From the NCBI RefSeq assembly GCF_041359055.1, contig NZ_JBGJKZ010000006.1, positions 1 through 64,000 of the forward strand: a stretch of DNA of 64,000 nucleotides, written 5' to 3'. The DNA is from Paenalcaligenes hominis_A. Lineage in GTDB: Bacteria; Pseudomonadota; Gammaproteobacteria; Burkholderiales; Burkholderiaceae_B. The notes beneath the pieces were generated by a model. It was not told the origin of the DNA. It saw only the letters and a program-made list of their open reading frames with translations, and did no database searches. Numbering within the stretch: the first letter of the stretch is position 1; each line of letters opens with the position of its first letter. The position numbers and the translations under genes are program-made. This document shows positions 16,188-25,442 of the stretch, one piece after another.

Positions 16188-16751
16188 CTAGTTATTATGC
16201 GTAAGATTTAACTCTGTGTTTTGGCGCTGCCTATAGGCGGCATAACCTCGTTGACGTAAAAAACGAGTTTCTTGCTTGTGTTTAAAAACATGCACCGATA
16301 ATTCATTCAGTGCTTGGAAATAAACTTCTCGCTTAAAATCAATGACTGCGTCTAAAGGTACCCAATACTCACTCCAGCGCCACGCATCAAACTCAGGGGT
16401 TTCTGTAGCTCTTAGGCTAACATCACTATCGCGTCCAACCATGCGAAGCAAAAACCAAATTTGTTTTTGTCCCTTGTAATGACCGCGTGCCTCTCGGCGC
16501 ACGAAGTGATTGGGTACGTTATATCGCAACCAATCGCGCGTCCGTCCTAAAATGCGGACGTGTTCGGGTAGTAATCCGACCTCTTCGTGAAGTTCTCTGT
16601 ACATAGCTTGTACAGGACTTTCACCTTGTTGGATACCGCCTTGAGGAAACTGCCAAGCGTGTTCCTTTATGCGCTTACCCCAAAACACTTCATTCTTGCG
16701 ATTCACAAGAATGATTCCTACATTTGGACGGTAGCCTTCACGATCTAACAT
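16188..16751 (-). CDS. rppH: RNA pyrophosphohydrolase RppH
   Basis: RppH removes pyrophosphate from the 5' end of mRNAs and so triggers RNase E-dependent decay. The 187 residues start MLDREGYRPNVGIIL, typical of RppH, and contain a full Nudix box: GGIQQGES, then REL-HEEVGL about ten residues on, near residues 38-60. A further RppH feature is the WRWSEYW block. The gene is divergent from proS with a short shared upstream region. Confidence 0.93.
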   Translation of the reverse strand: MLDREGYRPNVGIILVNRKNEVFWGKRIKEHAWQFPQGGIQQGESPVQAMYRELHEEVGLLPEHVRILGRTRDWLRYNVPNHFVRREARGHYKGQKQIWFLLRMVGRDSDVSLRATETPEFDAWRWSEYWVPLDAVIDFKREVYFQALNELSVHVFKHKQETRFLRQRGYAAYRQRQNTELNLTHNN

Positions 16752-16815
16752 AGGCCACCTCTATATAATTTCAATACAATTACTTAGATTATACGTACCT
16801 GTTGAGTTCACTACC

Positions 16816-18552
16816 ATGTATGCAAGCCACTATCACATTAATACCTTAAAAGAAGCCCCTTCTGAAGCCGAAGTTGCTAGTCATCAGCTCATGACACGTG
16901 CCGGGATGATTCGACGTGTAGCAGGTGGCATTTATACCTATATGCCACTTGGATTAAAGGTTTTACGCAAAATTGAAAATATAGTACGCGAAGAAATGGA
17001 TCGCGCCGGCGCTCTTGAGCTATTGATGCCTGTGGTTCAGCCTGCAGAACTTTGGCAGGAAACAGGACGTTGGGACGAGTACGGTGCAGAATTACTGCGT
17101 ATTAAAGACAGACATCAACGTGACTTTGTCTTACAGCCCACCTCTGAAGAGGTAGTTACCGATATTGTGCGCAACGAAATTCAAAGCTGGCGTCAATTAC
17201 CCGTTAACTTCTATCACATCCAAACTAAATTCCGCGATGAGCGTCGTCCTCGCTTTGGCTTGATGCGTGGTCGCGAATTCACCATGAAAGATGCGTACTC
17301 ATTCGATCGCAACGAAGAAGAGGCGCAAAAAAGTTATGACATCATGTATGCGGCCTATACCCGTATTTTTGAGCGGCTTGGTCTGACTTTCCGCGCGGTT
17401 GCAGCAGACACTGGCTCGATTGGTGGCTCACGCAGTCACGAGTTTCAAGTGATTGCAGATACTGGTGAAGATGAAATTGTATATAACCCGAACAGTGATT
17501 ATGCTGCCAATATAGAATTGGCCCCTGCACCTGGTTTAATTGCTGAGCGCGCTGCGCCAACGGCTGAACTAGAAAAAGTGGCTACACCCGATGCGACTAA
17601 ATGCGAGTTAGTTGCCGCACAACTTAAACGTCCACTCAGCGATACAGTTAAAGCCGTCGTACTCGCTACCGAGCCCACCAGCACCCAAGCTCATTCCCAA
17701 ATTTGGCTCTTGTTAGTGCGTGGTGATCATGATCTTAACGAGGTCAAAGTCGGCAAGCTCCCCGGTTTTGAAGAAGGGTTTCGCTTAGCCACCGAAGAAG
17801 AAATCCAAACGCATTTTGGTTGCGTACCAGGCTATCTTGGCCCTGTTGGACTGTCGGATACGGTCAAAGTCATTGCCGATACAACTGTATCCAACATGAG
17901 TGATTTTATCTGTGGTGCAAACGAAGCCGGCTATCACTACGTAGGGGTAAACTGGGGTCGTGATTTAGCTCAGGCTACTGTTGCGGACTTACGCAATGTA
18001 GTTGCTGGCGACCCTGACCCACAAGGTTCGGGACAACTAGCTATTCAGCGTGGTATTGAAGTGGGTCATGTTTTCTTTTTAGGCGACACCTACTCCAAAA
18101 AACTCCAAGCCACCTATCTGGACAAAGACGGTAAACCGCAACTCATCCAAATGGGGTGTTATGGAATCGGCGTCAGCCGTATTGCAGCGGCAGCCATAGA
18201 GCAAAATCATGATGCTAAAGGTATTATTTGGCCTAAAGCTCTTGCACCATTCGAAGTGGTCATTTGCGCCTTAAATTGGAACAAAAGTGAAGAGGTACAA
18301 AAAGCCGCAACCAGCTTATACAATCAACTAAAAGAACAAGGCATTGATGTAATTTTAGATGACCGTGATGTGCGACCAGGTGTAATGTTCGCGGACTGGG
18401 AGCTAATCGGTGTGCCAATACGCGTTACCATTGGCGACAGAGGCCTCAAAGATGGCATTATCGAAGTGCAACAACGTCGTGGCGGCGACATAGAGAAGGT
18501 TATTACCGCTTCAGCTTTAAGCCATATTCAACAAAACCTAGCCAGCTTATAA
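16816..18552 (+). CDS. proS: Prolyl-tRNA synthetase
   Basis: A class II aminoacyl-tRNA synthetase that charges tRNA-Pro. At 578 residues it is the bacterial-type enzyme with an editing (INS) domain inserted in the catalytic core, roughly residues 225-405. Motif 1 surrounds LELLMPVVQPAELW, motif 2 is RDERRPRFGLMRGREF, and motif 3 is GCYGIGVSRIAAA. The anticodon-binding domain occupies the last 110 residues. A terminator follows. Confidence 0.97.
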   Translation: MYASHYHINTLKEAPSEAEVASHQLMTRAGMIRRVAGGIYTYMPLGLKVLRKIENIVREEMDRAGALELLMPVVQPAELWQETGRWDEYGAELLRIKDRHQRDFVLQPTSEEVVTDIVRNEIQSWRQLPVNFYHIQTKFRDERRPRFGLMRGREFTMKDAYSFDRNEEEAQKSYDIMYAAYTRIFERLGLTFRAVAADTGSIGGSRSHEFQVIADTGEDEIVYNPNSDYAANIELAPAPGLIAERAAPTAELEKVATPDATKCELVAAQLKRPLSDTVKAVVLATEPTSTQAHSQIWLLLVRGDHDLNEVKVGKLPGFEEGFRLATEEEIQTHFGCVPGYLGPVGLSDTVKVIADTTVSNMSDFICGANEAGYHYVGVNWGRDLAQATVADLRNVVAGDPDPQGSGQLAIQRGIEVGHVFFLGDTYSKKLQATYLDKDGKPQLIQMGCYGIGVSRIAAAAIEQNHDAKGIIWPKALAPFEVVICALNWNKSEEVQKAATSLYNQLKEQGIDVILDDRDVRPGVMFADWELIGVPIRVTIGDRGLKDGIIEVQQRRGGDIEKVITASALSHIQQNLASL

Positions 18553-18562
18553 CCCTAACCTA

Positions 18563-18592
18563 GCCGAGACGACTTCAGTCTCGGCCTATTTT
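18563..18592 (+). terminator. Rho-independent terminator after proS
   Basis: A perfect 8-base stem GCCGAGAC/GTCTCGGC with a seven-base loop is followed by CTATTTTC, a short T-rich run. It lies 11 bases after the proS stop and before the ybgC start. Confidence 0.75.
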
Positions 18593-18613
18593 CTTCACAT
18601 TATTTACAAAGAC

Positions 18614-19039
18614 ATGCCAACTGAAATGAGTCAAAATGCCAATGAGCTTCAGATTCGCGTATATTACGAGGATACTGATGCAGGCGGCATTGTTTTTTAT
18701 GCCAACTATCTTAAATTTTTTGAGCGTGCTCGTACGGAGTGGCTCAGACGTTTAGGTATTAATCAATCGCAATTGGCTCAAACTGATCACCAACTCTTTG
18801 TAGTAAAACAAGCAAGTATCGACTATATGCGCCCAGCACAGCTAGATGATCTGCTCACTATACGTAGTGAAATTACTCACATCGGGGGGGCTTCGGTTCA
18901 CTTTGCCCAAGAAGCTTGGTGTAACGAACAGCTTTTGTGTCAAAGTACTATTGTGGTGGTGTGTGTGGATGCCAATGCCATGCGCTCTACAAAAATTAAA
19001 CCTCATCTTCGATCCATTTTAGAACAAGCTCAGGGTTGA
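18614..19039 (+). CDS. ybgC: Tol-Pal-associated acyl-CoA thioesterase YbgC
   Basis: A hotdog-fold thioesterase. The 141 residues contain YYEDTDAGGIVFYANYLKFF, with the catalytic Asp of the 4-hydroxybenzoyl-CoA thioesterase family at about residue 21. In E. coli it acts on acyl-CoA/acyl-ACP and is encoded first in the tol operon, as here. An internal ATG four codons later is an alternative start. The stop codon lies three bases before tolQ. Confidence 0.92.
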   Translation: MPTEMSQNANELQIRVYYEDTDAGGIVFYANYLKFFERARTEWLRRLGINQSQLAQTDHQLFVVKQASIDYMRPAQLDDLLTIRSEITHIGGASVHFAQEAWCNEQLLCQSTIVVVCVDANAMRSTKIKPHLRSILEQAQG

Positions 19040-19041
19040 CC

Positions 19042-19713
19042 ATGCAAGCTAGCAGTGAACTATCACTAATCTCATTATTACTTGACGCCAGTATTCCAGT
19101 TCAGCTTGTAATGCTGTTACTGGTAGGTATTTCCATCGTGTCGTGGAGCTATATTTTTAGCAAGCGCGCAGCCATTAAGCGCACCGAGGAGCAAACTCGT
19201 CGCTTTGAAGATGACTTCTGGACAGGGGGTGACTTAACCGTGTTGCAACAAGCCATAGCAACACGACGTGAAGAGCACGGAGCCCTCGCGCGTATCTTTG
19301 AGGCTGGTATGTCCGAGTTCATTAAAGCGCGTCGTAGCAACCAAAAAGGTGATGCGCTTCTAGACGGGCCGCGCCGCGCTATGCGAGCCACCTTCCAACG
19401 AGAACTGGATCAGCTTGAGTCCAGACTAAACTTTTTAGCCTCAGCGGGTTCAGTTAGCCCTTATATTGGTCTATTGGGCACCGTATGGGGAATTATGCAT
19501 GCGTTTATTGGTTTGTCCGGAGCCCAATCCGCAACCTTAGCTTCGGTAGCTCCAGGTATTGCAGAGGCATTGATTGCAACAGCCATTGGCTTATTTGCGG
19601 CGATCCCTGCAGTCGTAGCCTACAATCGTTTTACAAATGAAGTCGATCGTATTGCTGTGCGCTTCGAGGGGTTTGTAGACGAATTCCTTAATATTTTGCA
19701 ACGTCAGGTGTGA
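19042..19713 (+). CDS. tolQ: Tol-Pal motor protein TolQ
   Basis: TolQ and TolR form the proton-driven inner-membrane motor of the Tol-Pal system, which pulls in the outer membrane at division. The 223 residues have three membrane segments, the N-terminal one (about 15-35) and two after residue 125 around YIGLLGTVWGIMHAF and GLFAAIPAVVAY, the usual ExbB/TolQ layout. I prefer ATG at 19,042; a TTG two codons upstream overlaps the ybgC stop. Confidence 0.95.
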   Translation: MQASSELSLISLLLDASIPVQLVMLLLVGISIVSWSYIFSKRAAIKRTEEQTRRFEDDFWTGGDLTVLQQAIATRREEHGALARIFEAGMSEFIKARRSNQKGDALLDGPRRAMRATFQRELDQLESRLNFLASAGSVSPYIGLLGTVWGIMHAFIGLSGAQSATLASVAPGIAEALIATAIGLFAAIPAVVAYNRFTNEVDRIAVRFEGFVDEFLNILQRQV

Positions 19714-19714
19714 C

Positions 19715-20149
19715 ATGTCTTCGCTACGTGGTAATTCAAGACGTCAAAATCGTCGCCTAAAAAACGAAATTAACGTCGTACCCTATATCGATGTCATGTT
19801 GGTGCTGCTTGTTATTTTTATGGTCACCGCACCAATGATTACACCAGGCCTCATTGATTTGCCCTCTGTAGGGCAAGCCTCTGAAGTTCCTGCCGTTCCC
19901 ATTGAGGTGCAGATCGATAAAGATGGGCAAATGTCTATTCGCTTGCGCGAAGGCGACGCTCAGTTTCATTCAATAACAGCAGAAAACCTGGTTAATGAAG
20001 TCAGTGAGCTTGCTCTAGATCAAAACCCAGTAGTTATTGCAGCGGATGGTGAGGTTCCCTACGCTTCTGTAATGGAAATTATGGATCAATTGCGTAGCAA
20101 CGGCTTTACCCGTTTAGGTTTCTTGGTTAATCAAGACACAAGCCAATAA
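19715..20149 (+). CDS. tolR: Tol-Pal motor protein TolR
   Basis: TolR is the peptidoglycan-binding motor partner of TolQ. The 144 residues have one N-terminal membrane segment with the critical aspartate in VVPYIDVMLVLLVIFMV (Asp near residue 26) and a periplasmic ExbD/TolR domain. It starts one base after the tolQ stop, so translation is likely coupled. Confidence 0.96.
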   Translation: MSSLRGNSRRQNRRLKNEINVVPYIDVMLVLLVIFMVTAPMITPGLIDLPSVGQASEVPAVPIEVQIDKDGQMSIRLREGDAQFHSITAENLVNEVSELALDQNPVVIAADGEVPYASVMEIMDQLRSNGFTRLGFLVNQDTSQ

Positions 20150-20163
20150 GTTATTAAGCACGA

Positions 20164-21375
20164 ATGCGTTTATTTAATCGAACAAAGTACAGCTTGTTAA
20201 CACCCGAAGAGCGCGAACAGCGGCGTGGTCTGATTTATGCTATTGCTTTGCACCTTGGTCTGTTGCTTTTGCTGCTTATCGGTTTGTTCAGTATGCCTAA
20301 AGACCCAAGTCCAGTTCAAATTGAGCTATGGGCCGAAGGCGAAATGGCTATTGCTGAAAATAAGGATGAGCCTGCTACTCAGCCTGAGGATGAGCCTATT
20401 GTTGAGCCCACGTCAGAATCGGAGCCTGAGCCTGAGCCCACCCCTGAACCTGAACCAGAGCCTACGCCGGAACCTGAGCCTGAAGCTCCCGCTCCTACAG
20501 AGCCCGATGTCACTCCACCACCGGCCGAAGACCCTGAAATTGCTTTAGAAAAAGCACGTCAAGAAAAAGCGGAAGCAGAGCGTAAAGCCAAAGCAGAAGC
20601 CGAGCAAAAAGCTAAAGCCGAAGCAGAACGTAAAGCCAAAGCAGAGGCCGAGCAAAAAGCTAAAGCCGAAGCAGAACGTAAAGCCAAAGCAGAGGCCGAG
20701 CAAAAAGCTAAAGCCGATGCAGAACGTAAAGCCAAAGCAGAAGCCGAGCAAAAAGCTAAAGCCGAAGCAGAACGTAAAGCCAAAGAAGAAGCCGAGCAAA
20801 AAGCTAAAGCCGAAGCAGAACGTAAAGCCAAAGCAGAGGCCGAGCAAAAAGCTAAAGCCGAGGCAGAGCGTAAAGCCAAAGCAGAGGCCGAGCAAAAAGC
20901 TAAAGCCGAGGCAGAGCGTAAAGCCAAAGCAGAGGCCGAGCAAAAAGCCAAGGCAGAAGCACAGCGTAAGGCCAAAGCAGAAGCCGAACGTAAAGCAAAA
21001 GAAGACGCTTTCCGTGCCGCACTCTTAGGCGATGGTAAGCAAATAGCAGGTGCTTCGGGTGGTACGGCCAATCGCAACCAAGTTGCAGGAAGTGGTGGTG
21101 ATGACGGTTATGGAGCTAAAGTACGCTCATGTGTACGTCCTCGTGTAATTTATAACACCCCGCCTCGCAGTGGATCACAAAACCCTGCATTACAATATCG
21201 TGTAGATTTAAATCCTGATGGCACAGTACGCAATGTGCGTATTACACGCTCCTCAGGGATCGCACTATTTGATGATGCGGTACAAAAAGGGATAGCCAAA
21301 TGCTCACCCTTCCCCAAACCAGCTAATGGACGCTACCCACCATCAATTGAGGGTGAGTACCGTATGTATGACTAA
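20164..21375 (+). CDS. tolA: Tol-Pal protein TolA
   Basis: TolA links the TolQR motor to TolB and Pal across the periplasm. The 403 residues comprise one membrane anchor (about 22-43), a Pro/Glu-rich stretch (about 68-125), a long Ala/Lys/Glu helix (about 136-282) and a C-terminal TolA/TonB-like domain that starts near KVRSCVRPRV. The helical part consists of 18 near-identical eight-residue units. The gene ends 16 bases before the tolB start. Confidence 0.95.
   Translation: MRLFNRTKYSLLTPEEREQRRGLIYAIALHLGLLLLLLIGLFSMPKDPSPVQIELWAEGEMAIAENKDEPATQPEDEPIVEPTSESEPEPEPTPEPEPEPTPEPEPEAPAPTEPDVTPPPAEDPEIALEKARQEKAEAERKAKAEAEQKAKAEAERKAKAEAEQKAKAEAERKAKAEAEQKAKADAERKAKAEAEQKAKAEAERKAKEEAEQKAKAEAERKAKAEAEQKAKAEAERKAKAEAEQKAKAEAERKAKAEAEQKAKAEAQRKAKAEAERKAKEDAFRAALLGDGKQIAGASGGTANRNQVAGSGGDDGYGAKVRSCVRPRVIYNTPPRSGSQNPALQYRVDLNPDGTVRNVRITRSSGIALFDDAVQKGIAKCSPFPKPANGRYPPSIEGEYRMYD
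20569..21000 (+). repeat. Tandem repeat array in tolA
   Basis: Eighteen 24-base units encode AEAERKAK or AEAEQKAK in near-perfect alternation, giving a 48-base higher-order period. A few units carry Asp, Glu or Gln variants. Because units are whole codons, gain or loss keeps the frame but changes the length of the periplasmic helix. Confidence 0.95.
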
Positions 21376-21391
21376 ACAGGAGATTGCCATA

Positions 21392-22693
21392 ATGACCGCA
21401 ACCCTATCCCCAAATGTAAAACGCAGTAGTCGTGTTGGTGCTATAGCTGCTGTATTAACTACTGCCATGCTATGCAGCCAAACAGTGCAAGCCCAGCTGC
21501 GCGTCGACATTTCTGGCGTAGGTGCTACTCAGTACCCTATCGCGGTAGCCGATTTTGAAAATAATCCAGCCGCCCAACCTATTGCTGAAATTATTCGGGC
21601 CGACCTAAGTCGTTCTGGACAGTTTCAGTTAGTAAATGCTACAGGCGCTAATCTAAACAGTGAAAGCCAAATTGACCATTCTGCGTGGCGTAATCGTGGC
21701 GCGGACTACCTTGCTTATGGTTCTGTTAATCAAAGCGGCGGTCAATACAACATCACGTACAGATTGGTTGATGCAGTAAATGGCGTCGAGATGGATGGTA
21801 TTGCCTTTGCTGGCAATGAAAAAGAATTGCGTCGTTTGTCTCACCGAATTGCTGACCGTATTTATGAAAAAATTACGGGCATTCGTGGAGTGTTTTCTAC
21901 ACGCATCGCCTATGTGTTGCAAACAGGAGACAATTATGAGTTACAAATTGCAGATGCTGACGGCCAAAACCCTCAAGTAATGCTACGCTCTAAAAGCTCC
22001 ATTATATCGCCAGCTTGGTCTCCAGATGGGTCTAAACTTGCCTACGTTAGCTTTGAAACGGAAAAACCAGTGGTCTATGTACAGACCTTAGCTACGGGCA
22101 AGCGCGAACCTGTTGCCAACTTCAAAGGTAACAACAGTGCGCCTGCATGGGCACCTAGCGGAAACCAACTAGCTGTGGTGCTTTCACGCGATGGCATCTC
22201 GCAAATCTACACCATCAATGCAGATGGCTCAGGCTTGCGTCGTGTTATGCGCTCACCACTCATTGACACAGAACCTTCCTACTCTCCAGATGGTGGTTCA
22301 CTGGTTTTCACAAGCGATCGTGGTGGCAACCCCCAGATTTATCAAGTTGACCTCAGTGGAGGTGATGCTCGCCGTATTACATTTAACGGTAGTTACAATA
22401 TCTCACCCGAAGTCGCTCCCGATGGTAATAATCTTGTTTATGTGACACGGAGAAATGGCGCGTATCGCATTGCTCTGCAAAACATGCAAACAGGCAGTGA
22501 ACAACTGTTAACCACGGGGCCGGATGATTTATCACCTAGCTTTGCGCCAAATGGAATGCAAGTTTTATATAGTTCAATCCAAGGTGGACGTAGTGTGCTA
22601 GCGGTAACCTCTGTTGACGGACGTGTACGTCAAACCCTGTCGTCGTTGAATGGTAAAGTTCGCGAACCGACTTGGGGGCCGTTTACAAACTAA
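21392..22693 (+). CDS. tolB: Tol-Pal translocation protein TolB
   Basis: A periplasmic protein that binds Pal and TolA. The 433 residues have a signal peptide ending near QTVQA-Q, an N-terminal domain, and a six-bladed beta propeller with repeated SPAWSPDG, APAWAPSG and EPSYSPDG motifs. I chose ATG at 21,392, which follows AGGAG at nine bases; the open frame itself extends back into tolA. Confidence 0.96.
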   Translation: MTATLSPNVKRSSRVGAIAAVLTTAMLCSQTVQAQLRVDISGVGATQYPIAVADFENNPAAQPIAEIIRADLSRSGQFQLVNATGANLNSESQIDHSAWRNRGADYLAYGSVNQSGGQYNITYRLVDAVNGVEMDGIAFAGNEKELRRLSHRIADRIYEKITGIRGVFSTRIAYVLQTGDNYELQIADADGQNPQVMLRSKSSIISPAWSPDGSKLAYVSFETEKPVVYVQTLATGKREPVANFKGNNSAPAWAPSGNQLAVVLSRDGISQIYTINADGSGLRRVMRSPLIDTEPSYSPDGGSLVFTSDRGGNPQIYQVDLSGGDARRITFNGSYNISPEVAPDGNNLVYVTRRNGAYRIALQNMQTGSEQLLTTGPDDLSPSFAPNGMQVLYSSIQGGRSVLAVTSVDGRVRQTLSSLNGKVREPTWGPFTN

Positions 22694-22725
22694 TTTCTGT
22701 GTGACTCTTTTTTAAAGGAACGCTA

Positions 22726-23229
22726 ATGAGCTCGCGCATTTTTAAAGGCTTTACAGTAGCCTCTTTGGCTTTAGCTTTAGCCGCATGTAGTTCTGTACCA
22801 CTCGATGAGTCTGCTTCAGGCACAACAGGTACTGGTGGCATGACAGATCCTAGCACTGGTGTAGTGATGGATCCGTTCAATCCACAGAGCCCTTTGGCCC
22901 AGCAGCGTTCAGTTTACTTTGACTTTGATAGCTATGTAGTCGCTGATCAGTATCGCAATACCGTAGAAATGCACTCTACTTATTTGCGTAACAACCCACA
23001 ACAAGCTGTTCGCATTGAAGGTAATGCTGATGCTCGTGGCGGTGCTGAGTACAACTTAGCTCTAGGCCAACGCCGCTCCGACGCTGTGGCCCGCATGATG
23101 GCTCTTATGGGTGTTAATGCAGGTCAAATCGAAGCCATCAGTTTTGGTAAAGAACGCCCTAAAGCGTTTGGCAACACCGAAGCTGATTACGCTGAGAACC
23201 GTCGTGCAGATATCAACTACCAGCGTTAA
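22726..23229 (+). CDS. pal: Peptidoglycan-associated lipoprotein Pal
   Basis: An outer-membrane lipoprotein that binds peptidoglycan and TolB. The 167 residues carry the lipobox LAAC at about residues 18-21 and an OmpA-type domain with YFDFDSY, GNADARGGAEYNLALGQRR and the ending NRRADINYQR. Lgt, at 13,610, would modify it. A terminator follows. Confidence 0.97.
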   Translation: MSSRIFKGFTVASLALALAACSSVPLDESASGTTGTGGMTDPSTGVVMDPFNPQSPLAQQRSVYFDFDSYVVADQYRNTVEMHSTYLRNNPQQAVRIEGNADARGGAEYNLALGQRRSDAVARMMALMGVNAGQIEAISFGKERPKAFGNTEADYAENRRADINYQR

Positions 23230-23252
23230 TCACGCTAAAGTATGATAAATTG

Positions 23253-23286
23253 ACGCCGTAGCGCTACCACGCTACGGCGTTTTTTC
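23253..23286 (+). terminator. Rho-independent terminator after pal
   Basis: The stem ACGCCGTAGC/GCTACGGCGT has ten perfect pairs and is followed by six T. It lies between pal and cpoB, so cpoB is expressed by read-through or from its own promoter. Confidence 0.9.
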
Positions 23287-23300
23287 TACAAGGAATCATC

Positions 23301-23978
23301 ATGAGCGTACACCACCTGTTTAGCAAACCCCGTCTTGCCCTACTTTGCGGTACCTTGCTGTTTGGCACAGCCATGCCTACTCATGCCTTTGCAGACGATG
23401 AGGCGCGACGGGCTATCATCGAACTGCGTCAGCAAATTCGCCAAATTAATGAGCAAAACCAACATGCCCGCCTTATGTTGGCTGATCAAATTGAAATGAT
23501 GCAACAGGAAATTGCTCAATTACGCGGCAAAGTTGAAACACTAGGGTGGCAGAACTCACAAAACCAACAAAATGAGCAAGCTACTCAAAGCTTAATTAGC
23601 GACCCTCAAGAGCAAGCCGCTTACGAGGCTGCCATGGATTTATACCGTAATGGTCAGTACCAAGAAGCAGCGAGTGGATTTGGCACATTTATAGAAGCCT
23701 ACCCAAATAGCTCACAAATTGAAGATGTACGTTTTTATGAAGGTAGCAGTCTGTATGCCACTAAACGTTTTTCTGCGGCCATACAAAAGCTACAAACCTT
23801 GATTAACTCTAACCCTACTAGCCCACGCGCTCCAGATGCACTAATGGTTATAGCATCTAGCCAAGTAGAAATGAATGATCTGGCTTCAGCACAAAAAACC
23901 CTAGCGCAAATTGTAAAAGACTACCCTGACTCACCAGCTGCAGAAACAGCAAACAGCCGCTTACAGCTTCTTCAATAA
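23301..23978 (+). CDS. cpoB: Cell division coordinator CpoB (YbgF)
   Basis: CpoB coordinates Tol function with peptidoglycan synthesis at the septum. The 225 residues include a signal peptide (about 1-31), an N-terminal coiled-coil trimerisation segment (about 35-85, RQQIRQINEQN onward) and three TPR-like repeats (about 105-225). It completes the Tol-Pal cluster although a terminator separates it from pal. Confidence 0.93.
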   Translation: MSVHHLFSKPRLALLCGTLLFGTAMPTHAFADDEARRAIIELRQQIRQINEQNQHARLMLADQIEMMQQEIAQLRGKVETLGWQNSQNQQNEQATQSLISDPQEQAAYEAAMDLYRNGQYQEAASGFGTFIEAYPNSSQIEDVRFYEGSSLYATKRFSAAIQKLQTLINSNPTSPRAPDALMVIASSQVEMNDLASAQKTLAQIVKDYPDSPAAETANSRLQLLQ

Positions 23979-23983
23979 GTGAC

Positions 23984-24814
23984 ATGATAGAGCCTCTTAC
24001 CCAACTCACACTTCATCAAGCACCAGCTCAGTACAGCCAACATGATGTGTATTATGTGCAGCAAGGACAAGGGGATTTAGTTCTTTTTGTTCATGGGTCA
24101 TTATGTGACTTGCGCTATTGGCGTTGGCAGCTTAATAAGCTTGCATCCTCTGCCCAAATAGTCAGCCTAAGCTTGCCAGGCTGTTGGCCTTCTGAGCCAC
24201 TGTATATGGCTTATGATTTTGAGTTAGAAAACCACTGTGCAGCGCTTCATGATGTTATTGAGGCAACGCAACAAAGAGGACAGCACATTCATATAGTCGG
24301 GCATTCGCGTGGCGCTCAAGTCGTAACGCATTACCTTAAACAATTTCCCAAAACGGTCGCTAGTGTGGTGTTAGCAGACCCTGCTTTTATACCCCATAAA
24401 AAATCTACACCCTTAACTGTTTTAGATAAAGCAGCAAAGTTAATTGCAGCAGGGGCTGACTCAGAGGGATTAGAGCTGTTTATTGACGCCGTCAGCGGAG
24501 CAAACACCTGGTCGCAGATGGTGGGTTGGTTTAAGACCATGATTCAAGACAATGGGCACACACTCATTGCACAAAGTCGGGAAACGTTAACGATGATCGA
24601 CTCGACGCATTTACAGGCCTTGGCCCAACAACCGGTATTGCTTGTAGGCGGAGCTTTGAGTCCAGAACGTTATCAGCGTAGTATCAAAGCCCTAAAAGAA
24701 GAACTGCCACATGCCCAGTATGCCCGCATAGCTAACGCATCCCACGGTATGAATTTGGCAAACCCCAAGGGATTTAATCAGGCCTTAATGCAATTTTTTC
24801 AAACTGTGGTTTAA
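23984..24814 (+). CDS. Alpha/beta hydrolase of unknown substrate
   Basis: The 276 residues have the alpha/beta-hydrolase fold signs: oxyanion region LFVHGS (about 34-39), nucleophile elbow GHSRG with Ser108, and a C-terminal catalytic His in NASHGMN. The start is only five bases after the cpoB stop, so it is probably co-transcribed. The family includes esterases and C-C hydrolases, and the substrate cannot be told from sequence. Confidence 0.8.
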   Translation: MIEPLTQLTLHQAPAQYSQHDVYYVQQGQGDLVLFVHGSLCDLRYWRWQLNKLASSAQIVSLSLPGCWPSEPLYMAYDFELENHCAALHDVIEATQQRGQHIHIVGHSRGAQVVTHYLKQFPKTVASVVLADPAFIPHKKSTPLTVLDKAAKLIAAGADSEGLELFIDAVSGANTWSQMVGWFKTMIQDNGHTLIAQSRETLTMIDSTHLQALAQQPVLLVGGALSPERYQRSIKALKEELPHAQYARIANASHGMNLANPKGFNQALMQFFQTVV

Positions 24815-24817
24815 GAC

Positions 24818-24879
24818 GGCAGTAAAACACGAGCCAGACCTATATAGACTAAATATAGAAGTCAGCCCCGTTTACTGCC
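24818..24879. terminator. Hairpin between convergent genes
   Basis: GGCAGTAAAAC pairs with GTTTACTGCC across a loop of about 40 bases. It lies between the hydrolase and the convergent PCuAC gene. There is no T tract, so a terminator role is only plausible. Confidence 0.4.
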
Positions 24880-24895
24880 TGTTGCCTAAACGTAG

Positions 24896-25405
24896 TTAGT
24901 AACTACGTGCATTCGCTGGGTTCACCTTGCAGCTCATGGCAACTTTTTTCTGATTAGAAAAAAGCAGCTCCATGTCCATAGTTTGTCCTTGTGTCAATGC
25001 TTGCGTGGGCTGCTCAAACATAGCATGTAGACCGCCGGGCTTGAATTCAACCATACTCTGGGCAGGAATCACCATTTTATCTGCCATTACCATTTTAGCC
25101 ATGCCGTTTTCTTCGATGGTCTCATGCAGCATCACATGGCCATAACTAGGCGTGGCACCAGCAACCAGCTCCAGCTCTTCGTTACTGTCATTGTGAATCA
25201 CAAAATAACCAGCAGATGGCACAGTAGGCGGTAGCAATCGCACCCAACACTGCTCTACACGCACCCCAACAGCTGGTTTGGCAGCAGCAAACTGAGCTGC
25301 ATAATCAACCATTTCATGGTGATGTGCAGAGTCATGATGATGACCGCCATGAGCTAGAGCTAAAGAAGAAAAACCACACAATATCGCAAACGTTACGTTT
25401 CGCAT
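24896..25405 (-). CDS. Periplasmic copper chaperone PCuAC
   Basis: PCuAC proteins carry Cu(I) to cytochrome oxidase assembly in the periplasm. The 169 residues have a signal peptide ending near LA-HGG, a His-rich N-terminus and the metal motif H-M, M and H-M spread over HVMLHETIEENGM and GGLHAMF. A second possible copper cluster is HGGHHHDSAHHHEM right after the signal peptide. A DUF2946 gene lies directly upstream. Confidence 0.88.
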   Translation of the reverse strand: MRNVTFAILCGFSSLALAHGGHHHDSAHHHEMVDYAAQFAAAKPAVGVRVEQCWVRLLPPTVPSAGYFVIHNDSNEELELVAGATPSYGHVMLHETIEENGMAKMVMADKMVIPAQSMVEFKPGGLHAMFEQPTQALTQGQTMDMELLFSNQKKVAMSCKVNPANARSY

Positions 25406-25442
25406 TTCATTATCCTAAATAAATTTATAAAAAAAACAGTAT

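Noticed and set aside
20545..21077. Long antisense frames with regular Leu/Gly/Phe or Ala/Ser repeats
   Set aside because: They are a mirror of the tolA repeat array read on the other strand.
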